Of a stretch of DNA of 64,000 bases, positions 11,581-23,177 are shown piece by piece. A program made the position numbers and the translations under genes. The DNA lies in assembly GCA_936440205.1 (NCBI GenBank), contig OW387138.1, forward strand, positions 33,437,541-33,501,540, written 5' to 3'. The DNA is from Lepidonotus clava. Lineage: Eukaryota; Annelida; Polychaeta; Phyllodocida; Polynoidae. The notes beneath the pieces are model-generated. The model was not told where the DNA came from. It did no database searches and saw only the letters and a list, made by a program, of their open reading frames with translations. Every line of letters begins with the position of its first letter. Positions within the stretch are counted from its first letter, which is position 1.

Positions 11581-12451
11581 TTGTGACGTTCCTCGGTAGT
11601 TCGGGGTTTCCGGTTTCTACCGCCGAGGGACAGGGGGGGTTATTTCGGTTCTTAGCTGGGCACGGAGGCCGGGCAAGAAGCCGAGTGTAAAATCCAGAGT
11701 CGTGCCTCGCGCACGAGGGGGGCTGAGTGGGTCGGTCGGGGGATCGGTATTCGTTGAAGGGGGGAGGGTGTGTTGGTCAGGTCGCGCCGGGGGGTTGCAG
11801 CCATCAAGCGTGGAGGACGACGGAGGGCAGGATTGTTGTCATGGTAGGGGTCCGGGCCAGTGCTTCTACCCATCTCTCAGGCCGGAACTGAGGGAGCTCC
11901 ACTCCTTCATTTCCCTGACCGGGAGTACCGGGCCAACGGTCGCCTATGTTTTGGTAGCGTGGGGCCGAGCCGCTTGCGCCTTAATGCCTCCGGTCAGGGG
12001 GTTGCTGCTAACTATTTCGGGCTTCTTTGTCTGGCCGGTCTTCCTTCCTCGCGTCGCCGGTCGGGCAGTTTCGGGCCTTCGGGCCATGGTTTTCGGTCCC
12101 TCGGGCCTTCAGACCCCGTACTAGTTTAAGCCTTAGTTTTACAGAACTTTACTAATATTATCTCGATTTCCTAGTTATTTAGTCCATATTAGATCATCTG
12201 ATCGATTGAAGTCCTCATAAGGAGCTATTAGAGGAAGAAGACACTTGTGAACACCAGGAGTACTATGAAAGAACTCTCTATTTTCGGGCCTCACCGCCCC
12301 TTTTATACCTTAGCGGTCAGCTCTGATTGGCTATTTCATATCACGTGATCATAGTGACGTCACGCAGTCATACTGACATCATTTCCGGTTTACATTATGT
12401 CTCGGGCTTCGGGTTTCGGGTTTAGGGTTTCGGGTTTCGTTCCTGTTACAT
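11581..12451 (-). mobile_element. GC-rich solo-LTR-like block
   Basis: About 870 bp far richer in G+C than its surroundings. Read on the minus strand it begins TGTAACAGGAACG and ends GGAACGTCACA, the TG...CA ends of a long terminal repeat. It holds a complete core promoter and lacks internal genes, so a solo LTR of a retroelement is the best reading (fossil). I could not find matching target duplications, so a GC-rich promoter island of other origin remains possible. Next to its promoter-side end lies a run of TTTCGGG-like units (about 12400-12440). Confidence 0.45.
12300..12362 (-). promoter_or_regulatory. core promoter: CRE, E-box, CCAAT box, TATA box
   Basis: On the minus strand in order: TGACGTCA (12355-12362, a full cAMP response element), CACGTG (12342-12347, E-box), CCAAT (12326-12330) and TATAAAAG (around 12299-12306) followed by a G-rich stretch. 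Spacing is normal for a polymerase II promoter. It would fire toward lower coordinates into the GC-rich block, as expected for the U3 part of an LTR. Confidence 0.6.
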
Positions 12452-13428
12452 AACAATATACTTAAAGATCTACCGCATCGATTTACATTCACATTCTTGC
12501 TTTGACACTTGATGAATACCCATTCATCACAATTTATTCAATTATATTATCATGATTAAAGAGATACACATGTAGTCTGGTTGGAAAGTTATAAAACGAT
12601 TTTTCCATTAGTATTTTTGAGCTGAAATAACTTTTAATGGATAAAAATGGATTGAATTTCAGTGTCAATAAGAAAGTCAATTTTTAAAATGACCCGTTTT
12701 TGGAGATAAATTAAAAAACTAGGACCTAAATTAAAAAATCATAGACATGTCTTATGTATCTCTATGGAAAAATGTATCAAGTGATAAAAAATGGTTGACT
12801 CTTGGTAGAATTTGTGATATAAGTTGAATTATATCATGATATCACTTCATAATCTCTCTGAATAGTGAGTAATAACAAAAAATGTAGGTTCTAATATACA
12901 GGGTGCGTGATATATAATACTGCATTAATGTTTCTACAAAGGTAGTAGAGCATCAGTAGTACATGTATTCCTATTGTTTGTTAAAAATGGATGAAGGGGG
13001 GTGAGAAGATTTACATTTTAGGTCACTGTTGAATATTTTCATTTTACGTCAAATTATTACATTTTATGGAAGATCAGATTTACATTTTATGTTGAAATGA
13101 TTTGCATTTTGCGTCAGATTAACATTCTATGGTCTAAGACCCCTCCCTCTGGTTCTTTCTTTGTCTGAAAATGTTTTTTTATTTGTAATACCTATGGCAA
13201 CAAATGACTCCTACATTGTAGATACAAGTAATTTGTCCAAAATATCCATTTGCCATTCCAGCAATTTATACCAGAAGAAAACAGACCCTATTTCTCAGGG
13301 TATAGATATTTTTCATCAACGTGGTGTCTTACTAAGGGTCTGAACCAATGAGTTGGGTAATGGATTCCTATGGAACTGGGCTTGAAGTGTTGGGTGCAAG
13401 GTGTCTATGGGAGGTTCCATTGGGAAAA

Positions 13429-16400
13429 CTAGTGAGAGGTGTACAAATTCTTGTCATTCCAGAAGTCCATTTTGTGAGCGTTCTCTCTTCTACATTTATT
13501 AAGCATTAATTCAATTGCAAGGATGATGACACATACTCCAAGGCACCCTAATGTTATTAAGAAGAGAAGCCAGCTATGTGAGAAGGTGATAGAGGCAGAG
13601 GAATACCGGCGTTGTATTCCACAATCAGATTGTAGAAAGTAAATCTTTTGCCATTGCTTGAATAATCCGTACTGAGACATTGCAATCAGACTGAAACAGA
13701 AGGGGAAAGCTTCAGGACAATCATTTTGACATGATGAATATACAGCATATGCACTCCATGATTACCCGCTAATGTTTTGTGTGTTGGTTGTCCAACGAGA
13801 AAGATTGTGTTCTATGTCAAATTATCATAACTAAGTACTGATGACCAAAAATATTAAACAACAGCAAGCAAATGCATTCTGTTCAACCTTATTTTACAGC
13901 CAATCTTGTACCCTTGTTACGATCAAAGCCTAAAGCATATGATACAAAATATGAAAATGTATAGAAACAGATTTAGCTCAAGTGAACACAGATACTAGAA
14001 TATAAACAAGATTATGGTTGATTGTCTATGTGAACATAAGTTAAGATAAAAACAGAAGTAATTTAAAAATACTATTCTGAAATGATTGGAAGAGAGTGGA
14101 AGTATATTTGATGATTGCAAAAAATGGATTGATATACAGTAAAAATTTAGTTCATTCCTGATTATTTAAGATAATGGTTTTAAAACACTAAAATTCAATG
14201 GAATTTCTACAATGTCTAACTGTCCCTGATATCTAATCATTGTGTCCTATTAGACAAAGTCTTGCCTTGTATATAATCATTTGCTCATATGATTGTACGT
14301 AACTTATCAGCTTATTACAATTTAGAAAACCACAAGATATTTTGATACGAAAGACAAATAAACTCAATGTACATACTCTTTAGATATGAGCTCGTTGTAG
14401 GGTGATCCTTTTGGAAGGCCAATTGCCAGACCAGACGGGAAAAAGGTCTCTGGGATAATTCTCCACCCACAGAGTTTAAGTGAATGCATGTATTGTATCA
14501 TCCCGTTCATGTCTCCACCATAGGCCCTGGGTTCAGAGCTGTCAACGACACTTCTGAGGGCTGCTTTTGCATCAGTTACTGTGGTGTTTCGCTCTTTCAC
14601 TTTTTGCCAAAGCTTAGCAAAGACCCCTCCTTTTGCATTCTGCAAAAGTAACAGATATATTTAACGGAAGAAGTTCATTACCTTTCCAACATCACCACAT
14701 GAGCTGTTGGTACAAAACTTTTTGGAGTTTACAATTCCTATGTCAACACAAAACTGATAAATATTTCTCATCTAACCCTGCTCAATATTGACACGGAAAG
14801 GTTATCAGCTGGCAGCATTAGTTAAATTTCAAAGAACTAACATGGCTTGTACAATATGCTAAAATAGGAAAATACCTCAAAAAGTGCTTGAATTGCACCT
14901 CCGTGGCGAACCGTTAGGGAGTACTCTTTGTCCTCTGCCAGTTCCTCTAATGTCCTGAAGGGAAGCTTCACTTGTTGTGTGGCCAGGGCAGCTACAAGGT
15001 TTCCTGTATATGTTGTCACCATAACCAGAGACACAATCCAAAGGCTCAGCCACAATATACGGGCTGCTCGGTGCTCCACAAGTTTATCCTCACCTGTGAA
15101 AGTTTATGAAAAAAGGAAATACATTTGAATTACACATGATTTGAAACATCATTATTTTGGTTTACTAATGCAACCTGGAAAAAAAAATAAGAGCATGTTT
15201 AACCATAAAACAGAAAAAATGAATCTATGATGAAAATGAACCAAATTCACCAAATATATTTAAGTCTAGCAAATCTTAGTCACAGTACTTTCAGCTAACT
15301 ACAATTGGAAATATCAGAAGAATGTTTTTTTTTGCTACATTACAAGAATAGCTCAGGTCATGAAAGAAGAGGTATTAGTGTTTTTGTTCTTTAATCTTTG
15401 TTAAAATAACTAGCTCATTTGAATCTTGATTTAATTGAGATGAAAGCTGTGTCCCCACTTCGGCCATGAAGATTAATTGTAGTCCATAGGCAACTAGAAT
15501 TAACCCTTTCCAACCACGGCAACTAAGACTGAAATCAAACAACTCAATTGGTCAATGGAAGAAAGGTTTGAAACTAATCAAGTGTGGCCCGTTGCACAAT
15601 ACCGATCGTAACAACAACAACCATTTAAACAATGAAACTTGTTGTTACTTTTATTGTAACAACAATCATTTTGAGACTCAAAAAAACTCGTTTAGAATGG
15701 TCTCAATGTTCTGTAATTCTTACTGATTTTTTTCTTATCTATCCCTTCATCTATCAAGTTACCGAATTGATTTCATCCAATAGAAACAGCATTATTAGGG
15801 TTTTCATAACAACGATAACTATTGTTGTTTTGACATCATTCTTAAAGTTATCTTAAAGTTAATTTAACAATGAAATGTCATTGTGCATCGGGCCACTGGG
15901 GACTGAAGTCTTTGTCGGCCAAGTGGGGATGTGGCTTAAAGTGCAAGAAAGGTAAATGGAATGTTTACTTTTCAGTAGGACTGTAGAGAACATGGTGGTG
16001 GATGTAGTAATGAATGATTCATATTTCGATTTTATTTGCTGACCTCGCTGGGTACTTTCACTAAGAACCTCATAAAACCAAGCTGTGATAGTAACCACTA
16101 TCAAACACCCAAATACAGCCAGCCACACCTATAACAAACTGAAAGCTATGATGAGGCAGTCATCTAGCATTATGAGTATTCAGGGAACATGTCTAATCAA
16201 TTAGAATTCAATAACACAATACAACTTGGAGGGGACTTTCATTCTAAGGAAATAGAAACTTCTCAAAATATAGTTGGTAATACTATGTTGTTGTAATACA
16301 TTGATTCAAATATTTCTGAGTTAAAATCCAAGAACCAGATATTGAATTGCCAAGTGAGTAAATAGTGATTGACTATAGAGTATAGATAGATAATATATAG

Positions 16401-19400
16401 AAACTCATGTGAGTATGGCCTAATATTGTGGTGTTTTTAAAGCGATGGCATTGTTTGTCAAGCATTTGCTTGATCCTTTGAACAATGACAGTGTCACATT
16501 TTGTTCTGAAAAAGCAAACATATTCACCAATGACATCATTATTGGACTAACCTAAGAAACAGACAATAGATAACGTTGCTTTTCCAATTATATATAATAT
16601 GTGACAGTTTCTGGGATTTCCAGCCTTATGGAAATGACTATTCAGGGCTCTAGAGCCGTTGTTTAGCTTAGAAATCATAAAAATGAGAAAAATAAGCTGG
16701 ATTCATGCTATAAAAGAAATTTTCCATATTTTTCATTACTGGTGAAAAAATTTGGATTTTTTGCATTTTATATATAAGTTATATTTCTTTATAAATAGAT
16801 ACCAAAGGCTGGTCTATTTTAGCATATTTAGCATGTCCGACCTTTGTGTCTTCAAATCAACATAACTTTTTTTCCAATAAAAATATTTACCTATTTTTTT
16901 CAATTTTAGATTCCCCAAAACACCTTCTTAATTTAATATTCTAGGCCATAAGACTGCTTTTCGCAGAGGTTGTCACATATGTTTCATTATTGGATATACT
17001 CTCATCCATAAGTCTATGGGTCTCCTTACCTCAGAACCCAATGGTTTGTAGAAGTAGGTTTCTTTTTGGTCTCTCACAGGCACTAGGATGGCCAATGGTT
17101 CCACAAAGAATGGATATGTGAAGTCAATGACCTCTGATCTCGCCTTTGTTACAGTTAATCCTGCTAAAATCATGTCCGCTTGCTATGACAAAATTAAAAA
17201 GCAAACTAATTAAATTTCACTGACTTCATACTATCATAGATATTATTTATTTAAATATATCATAGATTCTTTTATGGACTAATAAGAGAAGGGGTGACAC
17301 TTCAACATTTTACTCTACAGTAGATGGTAGTATTCTACCATAGGCAACATGGAAGACCAGATAAGTGTAAGTTTGTCCAATTTGCAGACCCTTTACACTA
17401 ATATGTGCGATCTGATGCTGAAATAATGATTCTTCACAACTTAGAATTGAGTAAATTCTACAACACTGAATAGTGAAGATCATTAGGATGTTTGTACAAA
17501 ACCATTTTAACTATATATTATTAATCCGTAGGTTCATGGTGAAGATAATAAGTATCAATGCTAGATATTATGTATATCCTACCCTTCTTACTAGCATTCC
17601 AACCATACCATTCCATTCTCCATTGCGTGCATCCTTACTTCCATATGTGCCATCAAAGGTTTCTATTAGGCTATACCTTTATGAAATAATTGTTAACTTT
17701 TCATTAATAAAAACACAAATTTATGTTTTCTGTGAGCCAATAATTAATGCTGAATGTGTGGTCAGGCTAATGAATAGTGGGCCATACATGTATGAAACAC
17801 ATTGGAGCATGTACCTACAAGAATAAATGCAAATGTTCATATTTGGCAGATGTTTATACTTGCAAAATCTTAAATAATCTTGCTTTACACATTAACTACT
17901 TACGTGAAGTTTAGATGCTCAGCTAACAGCACTAGTACCTCATTCAGGAATCCTTCAATAGCAAAAGTGCCATTTGATTTCTTCAAAGTAGTAAATGGCA
18001 CATACTGGAATATTGAAGACAGTAAGTCAGTTGTCACTTGAATTGTTACATTAATTAGATTTATGCAGAATTCTTGAGCTAACATTTTAACTTAGTTTCA
18101 AGTACCAAGTAGCACAGAATGCATTAAGGAATCCTAATACTTATATTGTTATAACGTGTTAACTGTCTTTTTTTAAAGATGAATTAAAAAGTAGTCTCAT
18201 CTACTCACATTTGCAAATGTTACGTTCAGATGTACACCATTTAAGGACTCAACCGGTTTAAGTGTGTATGTAGTCTTTGGTGTGAACACACATTTATTTG
18301 ATACAAGAGTCACTTTGTTAATGGTCCAAGTCCTTGTATTGTGGATCATGATGGTGCCAGGTAGACAACATCCTGTACAGTATGCTGACTGAAACAACAA
18401 CAAAATTACAGGACATTTCTAGTTTTATTCAGTAGAAGGTGAACCTTTCTGGGCCACTAGATACACGCTCAGCCAGGTAACATGGGGAGATTCACCAGGA
18501 GGGATGTACTTATGTAGCATCATAATCCTGATGAAGACACTAACCTGTTGTAACATGTCGATTCAGCCTACATTTTACCAATAAAAGTCAAGATGTCATT
18601 TTATTACTGTTGTTGAGTCAGATGTTTATCTACCCTTCACATTTATGTAACATCATTGTACATTCCATACAGGTTGTTGCTAAATAAAGGCAGGGAACTT
18701 CCAGGTATTTGTGGTGCAGGGTAGATCCACAAGCTGAGCTAAGAGCAATAAAGCAGACTCTAGACTCATAGTATTCGGAGTTGTATGTGCCATCCATGTG
18801 TAAGGACTTACATAGGGCCTATAACCTGGATGTTGGAGTAACTATGCTGACAGGAGGAATCCATGCAGGTGTGTTTGGTTGAAAGAGCTGAGTAGACTTA
18901 TATCACATGCTTTGAACATTGATAAAGAAATATCCTTTCATGCTAGTGTTCCAGTTAATTCTTGGTGACCTGAACTAAGTCTGGAGCTGATTCATGAAAC
19001 AGAGGATGGTGGATCATGAATTGGACCAGTATGAATGAAAGAAGTAAATTATCTAATGAATGCAAACAAACATAACATACATAATAACAATTATCAATAA
19101 ATACACAGTTCAGGTTTGAAAATCATTTTGTTCCATTAAGTGGATGCTTATATCAACAGATTTGTTATGATGACCATCTCATTTCCTGATATATTGTGGC
19201 ATAGTAATTTATAAATCTTTGTTAAATGAATTAATACAAAAGATTAAGCTTACATCAGCAGGAGGGCCATCCATTAATTATGTCTGCATCTAGAGGGGGG
19301 CAGGTCTATATCATAGGCTTATTACATTTTCAATATGAATTTCATGAAAAGGGTGGTATTACACCTTGTGTGTAACAGATCAGAATATTGTTTTAGAAGC

Positions 19401-21537
19401 AGGTAGGTTTGCGGGCACAGAGAGTCACGCACATAGTTCCCCTGTCTATTGTTAAACCATTAACTTAATATCAGCTCAAGAACACACACTTTCACTTCAA
19501 GATAGTATAAAGAAGGACAGCATTTTAAAGACAGTTTTGAAAATATTTATGATCATCAATCTTACCACAGCCAGATTGAAAAATTCACTTGATGGCCTGA
19601 TTAGAGCAAGTATGTGAATTAAACTTCTAGGTTCATACAGATGATCATGCAAGTCTGTAAACAGATCTTCAAAGAGGATGAGGTTAACACGGGGCAATTC
19701 CAATACTGAAGCATTGAAGTCCCTTATTGACAGTGAGGATAGAATCTGCAACAGAACGAGTTGGTTACATAATTTTATAGGTATGTTTGTTTGATGATAA
19801 TAATTCTCTCAATTCAATGTACTGTTACTGTATGTCAGATAAATTACCTTTTTGGCCTCTGGTAATTGACAACTGATGCCAAAGTTAGCAAAGATTGCAT
19901 CTCCAAGAAGAGATTTCAGCTGAGAAAAGGAAGTTATATCTGGCCAAGTAGTACATCCCATTCTTCGTATTGGGGTATTCACTGAAGTAAACTTTGTAGT
20001 TCCTTCACCTGCATAGGTAATCAGGTGAACATCACATTTATGGAAAGGTAGTCTAAAGCATTGTTTGTATACTCTATAAAGACATATTGCTTAGTAGTAC
20101 ACTTTATCCTGAATTTCTATGTATAATGTGAAAATGATAACAGCCATTTCTATAAAAAAAAAATCAGCAAGCCACATTGAGTGTATTAATACCTTTATAA
20201 TGGTAGCAGGATATCCTTTGGATATCTATATGAGTGTTACTCACTATGCAAGTTAAGACCTAATCTGAACTGATTTCATAATTTGGGTTGTTATTGATCA
20301 AAGCTTCTAATACAATATAACATTAAGAGGATATTTTGACCCCCAAGCATTTTTTTTCTAAAAACATTAGAAATGTAAGAGAAGATTGGTTGGTGTCTTA
20401 TTGCGTTGTGGATCCAACTATCTAGAGTATGATCATTCAAATGGTACAGATAATACTTTCCAAGTAGGAGGATATTCCTAAAGTGCAATTGTGTTGCAAC
20501 TGACAAAATGGTGTTCTCCGTGAGTTGGTGCATTTCCTCATAATCTGAAAGAAAAGATTATTTCACCACTCAAATTGTCATTTTCATAATATTATTTCTT
20601 TTTGCATTCAAATAAATGTAATACTCAGTATTTTCTCAATATGTGAGACAAATGGTATACAGGTGCCATGGGTCAGGCAAATTTCATCCAATTAGTACAG
20701 GTATGTATCAATGATTATAACACAATGTGCTTGCAATTGGTTATGTATGTTACAAGGATAGTAATGTACATGGCCAAAGTTTTAGGAATATTGCGACCTA
20801 TCCTGGATGAAATATCGAGCTTTGTTATCATTCACATGTTTTTCCAACATGAAAAGCTATCCTAAATTTCACCTATAAACCATATTTAAGTAGATATATT
20901 TTTCTACCAAACTTCTTAGTTCTGTACATTAAAGCCCTGGTTCTGTATGTTGCATATAGGAAATGCATGGCATAATTTCAAAATCTTAATATCTCAAGAA
21001 ATAATAAAGTTGCCCCATTTTGAAATATTTTTACACATATTTGTGTCTTTGATATCAGAACAAGGGCTTATGGTGCTGTTCTGTTTAGAACATCTAAACC
21101 AAACTATGAAAGATTCAAGAAAAGATTATATTACAATGGAGGACGTGCATGAAGTAATTTACCTGTAAATACAAAAAAAAAAATAACTGTGATACCTTTG
21201 AAATTGGGCAAAAACTGCAAGCAATGTCCAGACTGCTACACTGAAATGATGTAACCCTTCTATATTGTTTGTTTATTATATTGTTCTCTTCACTGACTGC
21301 TTATAATTTTATCTTACCATACAAAATTATTATTATGGCTACATTACTTATTTAAATTTGTACATCTTAATCTGTCACACCTAGCTAATATCCATAATGT
21401 TATGACCAAAAATACTGCCAAGAACAGTCTGAATTTTGCTATACTACTCCATTAATACAATAGATTTTTGTATTATACAGCACCATCCTATCCCTCATGA
21501 CTTATATCTCTATTAATGTGAACATCAATATATTTTG

Positions 21538-21570
<33 letters not shown>

Positions 21571-21965
21571 GAATGTCTATAACAATAGACCTGTAGAACA
21601 TAATACGTTCTATATATATATTATAATATATATTATAATATATATTATATATTCATAAGATTAGTTTTAGAAGTATAGTTTTCTGGTTCGTATTATTTTA
21701 CTGCTATCTTTGAACATAGACACTAAAGTAGTTGCACTGATTATGGCTCAGTCGCTCACTTTGGCAAAATGAGAGACTTTAATAAAGAAAGACAAAAAGA
21801 TTAATCTTTAAGTAAGGATCAATGTGAAATATCACCTGATATCTTTTGAACATCATAGCATACAAACTTACTTGGTAAATTGGTCTTTGCCCCAGAAATT
21901 GTCATCAAAAAGTATAGCCCAGCTATCCCTGATGTACAAACAGTCCAACATTTTTCCATGGCCAT
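13429..21965 (-). CDS. divergent ionotropic glutamate receptor, array copy 1
   Basis: Ligand-gated cation-channel subunit of the plasma membrane. Coding exons in transcript order: 21965-21872, 20008-19848, 19745-19566, 18388-18209, 18004-17904, 17676-17583, 17182-17030, 16128-15969, 15093-14876, 14639-14377, 13690-13429. All introns are GT-AG and all phases agree, giving 621 residues. Signal peptide about 1-25; shortened amino-terminal domain to 205 (family usually about 380); S1 206-321 with Thr280 and Arg285 of the binding site; M1 322-343; pore loop about 353-376; M3 with TYTGNLVAALAT (family SYTANLAAFLT); S2 with Asp490 where AMPA receptors have Glu; Cys504 and Cys558 as the S2 disulfide; M4 575-598. 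The start ATG lies in exon 1; the leader upstream differs in frame between copies, so it is untranslated. Missing upstream exons cannot be excluded. Orthology to a named subunit is not claimed. Confidence 0.88.
15443..15938. mobile_element. MITE in the M1/pore-to-M3 intron of copy 1
   Basis: Ends carry imperfect inverted repeats built on AAGC.TGTCCCCACTT and AAGTGGGGATGTGGCTT. A related pair of ends occurs at the same intron position of copy 2 (about 31188 and 32875), so insertion preceded the split of copies 1 and 2. Copy 3 keeps only a short remnant-like stretch there. A second element is nested inside (15585-15895). Confidence 0.6.
15585..15895. mobile_element. MITE nested inside the intron MITE
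   Basis: Ends TGGCCCGTTGCACAAT and ATTGTGCATCGGGCCA form an inverted repeat with one mismatch. It lies inside the outer element 15443-15938 and is absent from the copy 2 counterpart. It has CAA/GTT-rich subterminal DNA and no gene. Confidence 0.65.
20457..20544 (-). other. conserved exon-like block, copy 1 (use uncertain)
   Basis: A good acceptor (TTTCTTTCAG) opens an 88-bp open stretch ending at a possible donor (AAA then GTATTA). It encodes a peptide like NTILSVATQLHFRNILLLGK, which resembles the strand-helix segment of iGluR amino-terminal domains. Equivalent blocks are at 37680-37767 and 55659-55746. Inserting 88 bases between exon 1 and the next exon breaks the frame, whereas skipping it keeps the frame. 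It is either a retired exon, a poison exon, or joined through an exon I did not find. Confidence 0.45.
21539..21655. repeat. TA microsatellite and TA-rich palindromes
   Basis: A run of about 13 TA units followed by TATATATATTATAATATATATT-type alternation, in the first intron of receptor copy 1. Copy 2 has a much shorter equivalent near 38560. Confidence 0.85.
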
Positions 21966-22372
21966 ACTGTTGAAATGTAAAGAGCTTTCCACCTGCTGGA
22001 TAAAATCGGTTGAAAGATTGATTTAAGTCATGGCAGCTTGCATGCAAAACTGTCAGCTAGCTACTATGTGGCCTAGACCATCTTTTGTAATGATAGCCTT
22101 TGGCACAAGTCTGTTCAGAAACCACTTTACAACACTAGCAGTAACCATGGTATTATTGAGTGAATTGCACTATTCAGATACTTACAGTTACACATACAGA
22201 AACAACTTGCAATGGTGTTGGACTGAGGTCAGTTACCACAGGCAAAAATGGTGTATGATCAATAATTCAAATACGATTATGCTTTTGCACCTGACAGTCC
22301 TGACCGATGATTTGCTCTAACCAGGTGAAAGCAAAAGCAACTAAAACTGGTGTCATAGAGAAATAGGAACTA

Positions 22373-23125
22373 TAGCTCATTGCAGCAAATACGATCATTG
22401 GACATATTAAGAACTTTGATTGGATAATGTAACATCAATTATTGGCATATATTTTGAGAGATAAATGTACTAAGGAACTTTCTTTTGAATTGCAGATGTT
22501 TTAAAGCGTTTTCCACCCTTCAAATTGACAAAATTTCATCTTTGGAATACATACAAAACTTGGCTGACCTTGCATGTTAAAAGTGTAATATTTAAAAACT
22601 GATATTTTCTATTTCAAAGTTTAATTGATGAAACTAAAGACAAATATTGATACGTTTTTCATAGTATAGAGGCAAACATAGCACCTGACCTCTATCTCTA
22701 GTTAAATAGTGACCTTTTAATATCAATAAGCATGAAAAAAGGCAACAAAATCTATAACTAAAATTGACCCTTGAGAGCAACTTAAATATACCAATTATGC
22801 TGTCCTCAGTCAGATACAAGTGCACAGCTGGGCATGTATAACTACGTGTTACATTAGATTCCAAATTTAATTCTCTAGACTCGCTGCTGAAAGACTGAAA
22901 ATGGAATGTGAATTGAAGGTTCCATTTATAATTAGGTTGTCGGAAGTCAGGAAAAATACAATGTTCAGTTGGAACACACTTCATCCAGATTCATATTATA
23001 TATATTCCAAGCTTTAGAATGATACCAAGATAATTGACATTGGTCAAGAATTGTAAGAATTATAGGGAATTCGTGTGAAAAGGGGACCTTAATGCTTTTG
23101 ATCGCACTTTGCTGCAATGATCAAT
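22373..23125. mobile_element. TA-type MITE, family E, copy 1
   Basis: The left end TAGCTCATTGCAGCAAAT is mirrored by ATCGCACTTTGCTGCAATGA at the right. It is flanked on the left by TA, a Tc1/mariner-like target. Part of the interior (22921-23070) matches, in reverse complement, the left part of the longer family member at 39092-40700. No gene; the minus-strand frame at 22634-22984 is inside it and has no domain. Confidence 0.6.
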
Positions 23126-23177
23126 AGGGGTGTTGGCAAGCTGTCAACCTTTTTTAACACTGTGTGTCTGGTGCTAA

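Larger units (their letters stand above)
11283..13137. mobile_element. TIR-bounded insertion in the 3' flank of receptor copy 1
   Basis: The left end TTAGACCGTAAAATGTAA is mirrored at the right by a terminus ending GGTCTAA. Subterminal TAAAATGTAA-type motifs repeat on both sides (CATTTTA at the right). The flanks continue into sequence that is contiguous at 28880-28930 and 48440-48490, the matching positions beside copies 2 and 3. Those serve as empty sites. The insertion therefore happened after the array formed or is private to copy 1. It carries the GC-rich block 11581-12451. Confidence 0.6.

Noticed and set aside
11702-12129. two overlapping plus-strand frames of 140 and 89 codons
   Set aside because: They follow from the high GC of the LTR-like block and show no domain or conserved composition.
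22634-22984. 116-codon minus-strand frame
   Set aside because: Lies inside a TA-type MITE whose other member does not keep the frame.
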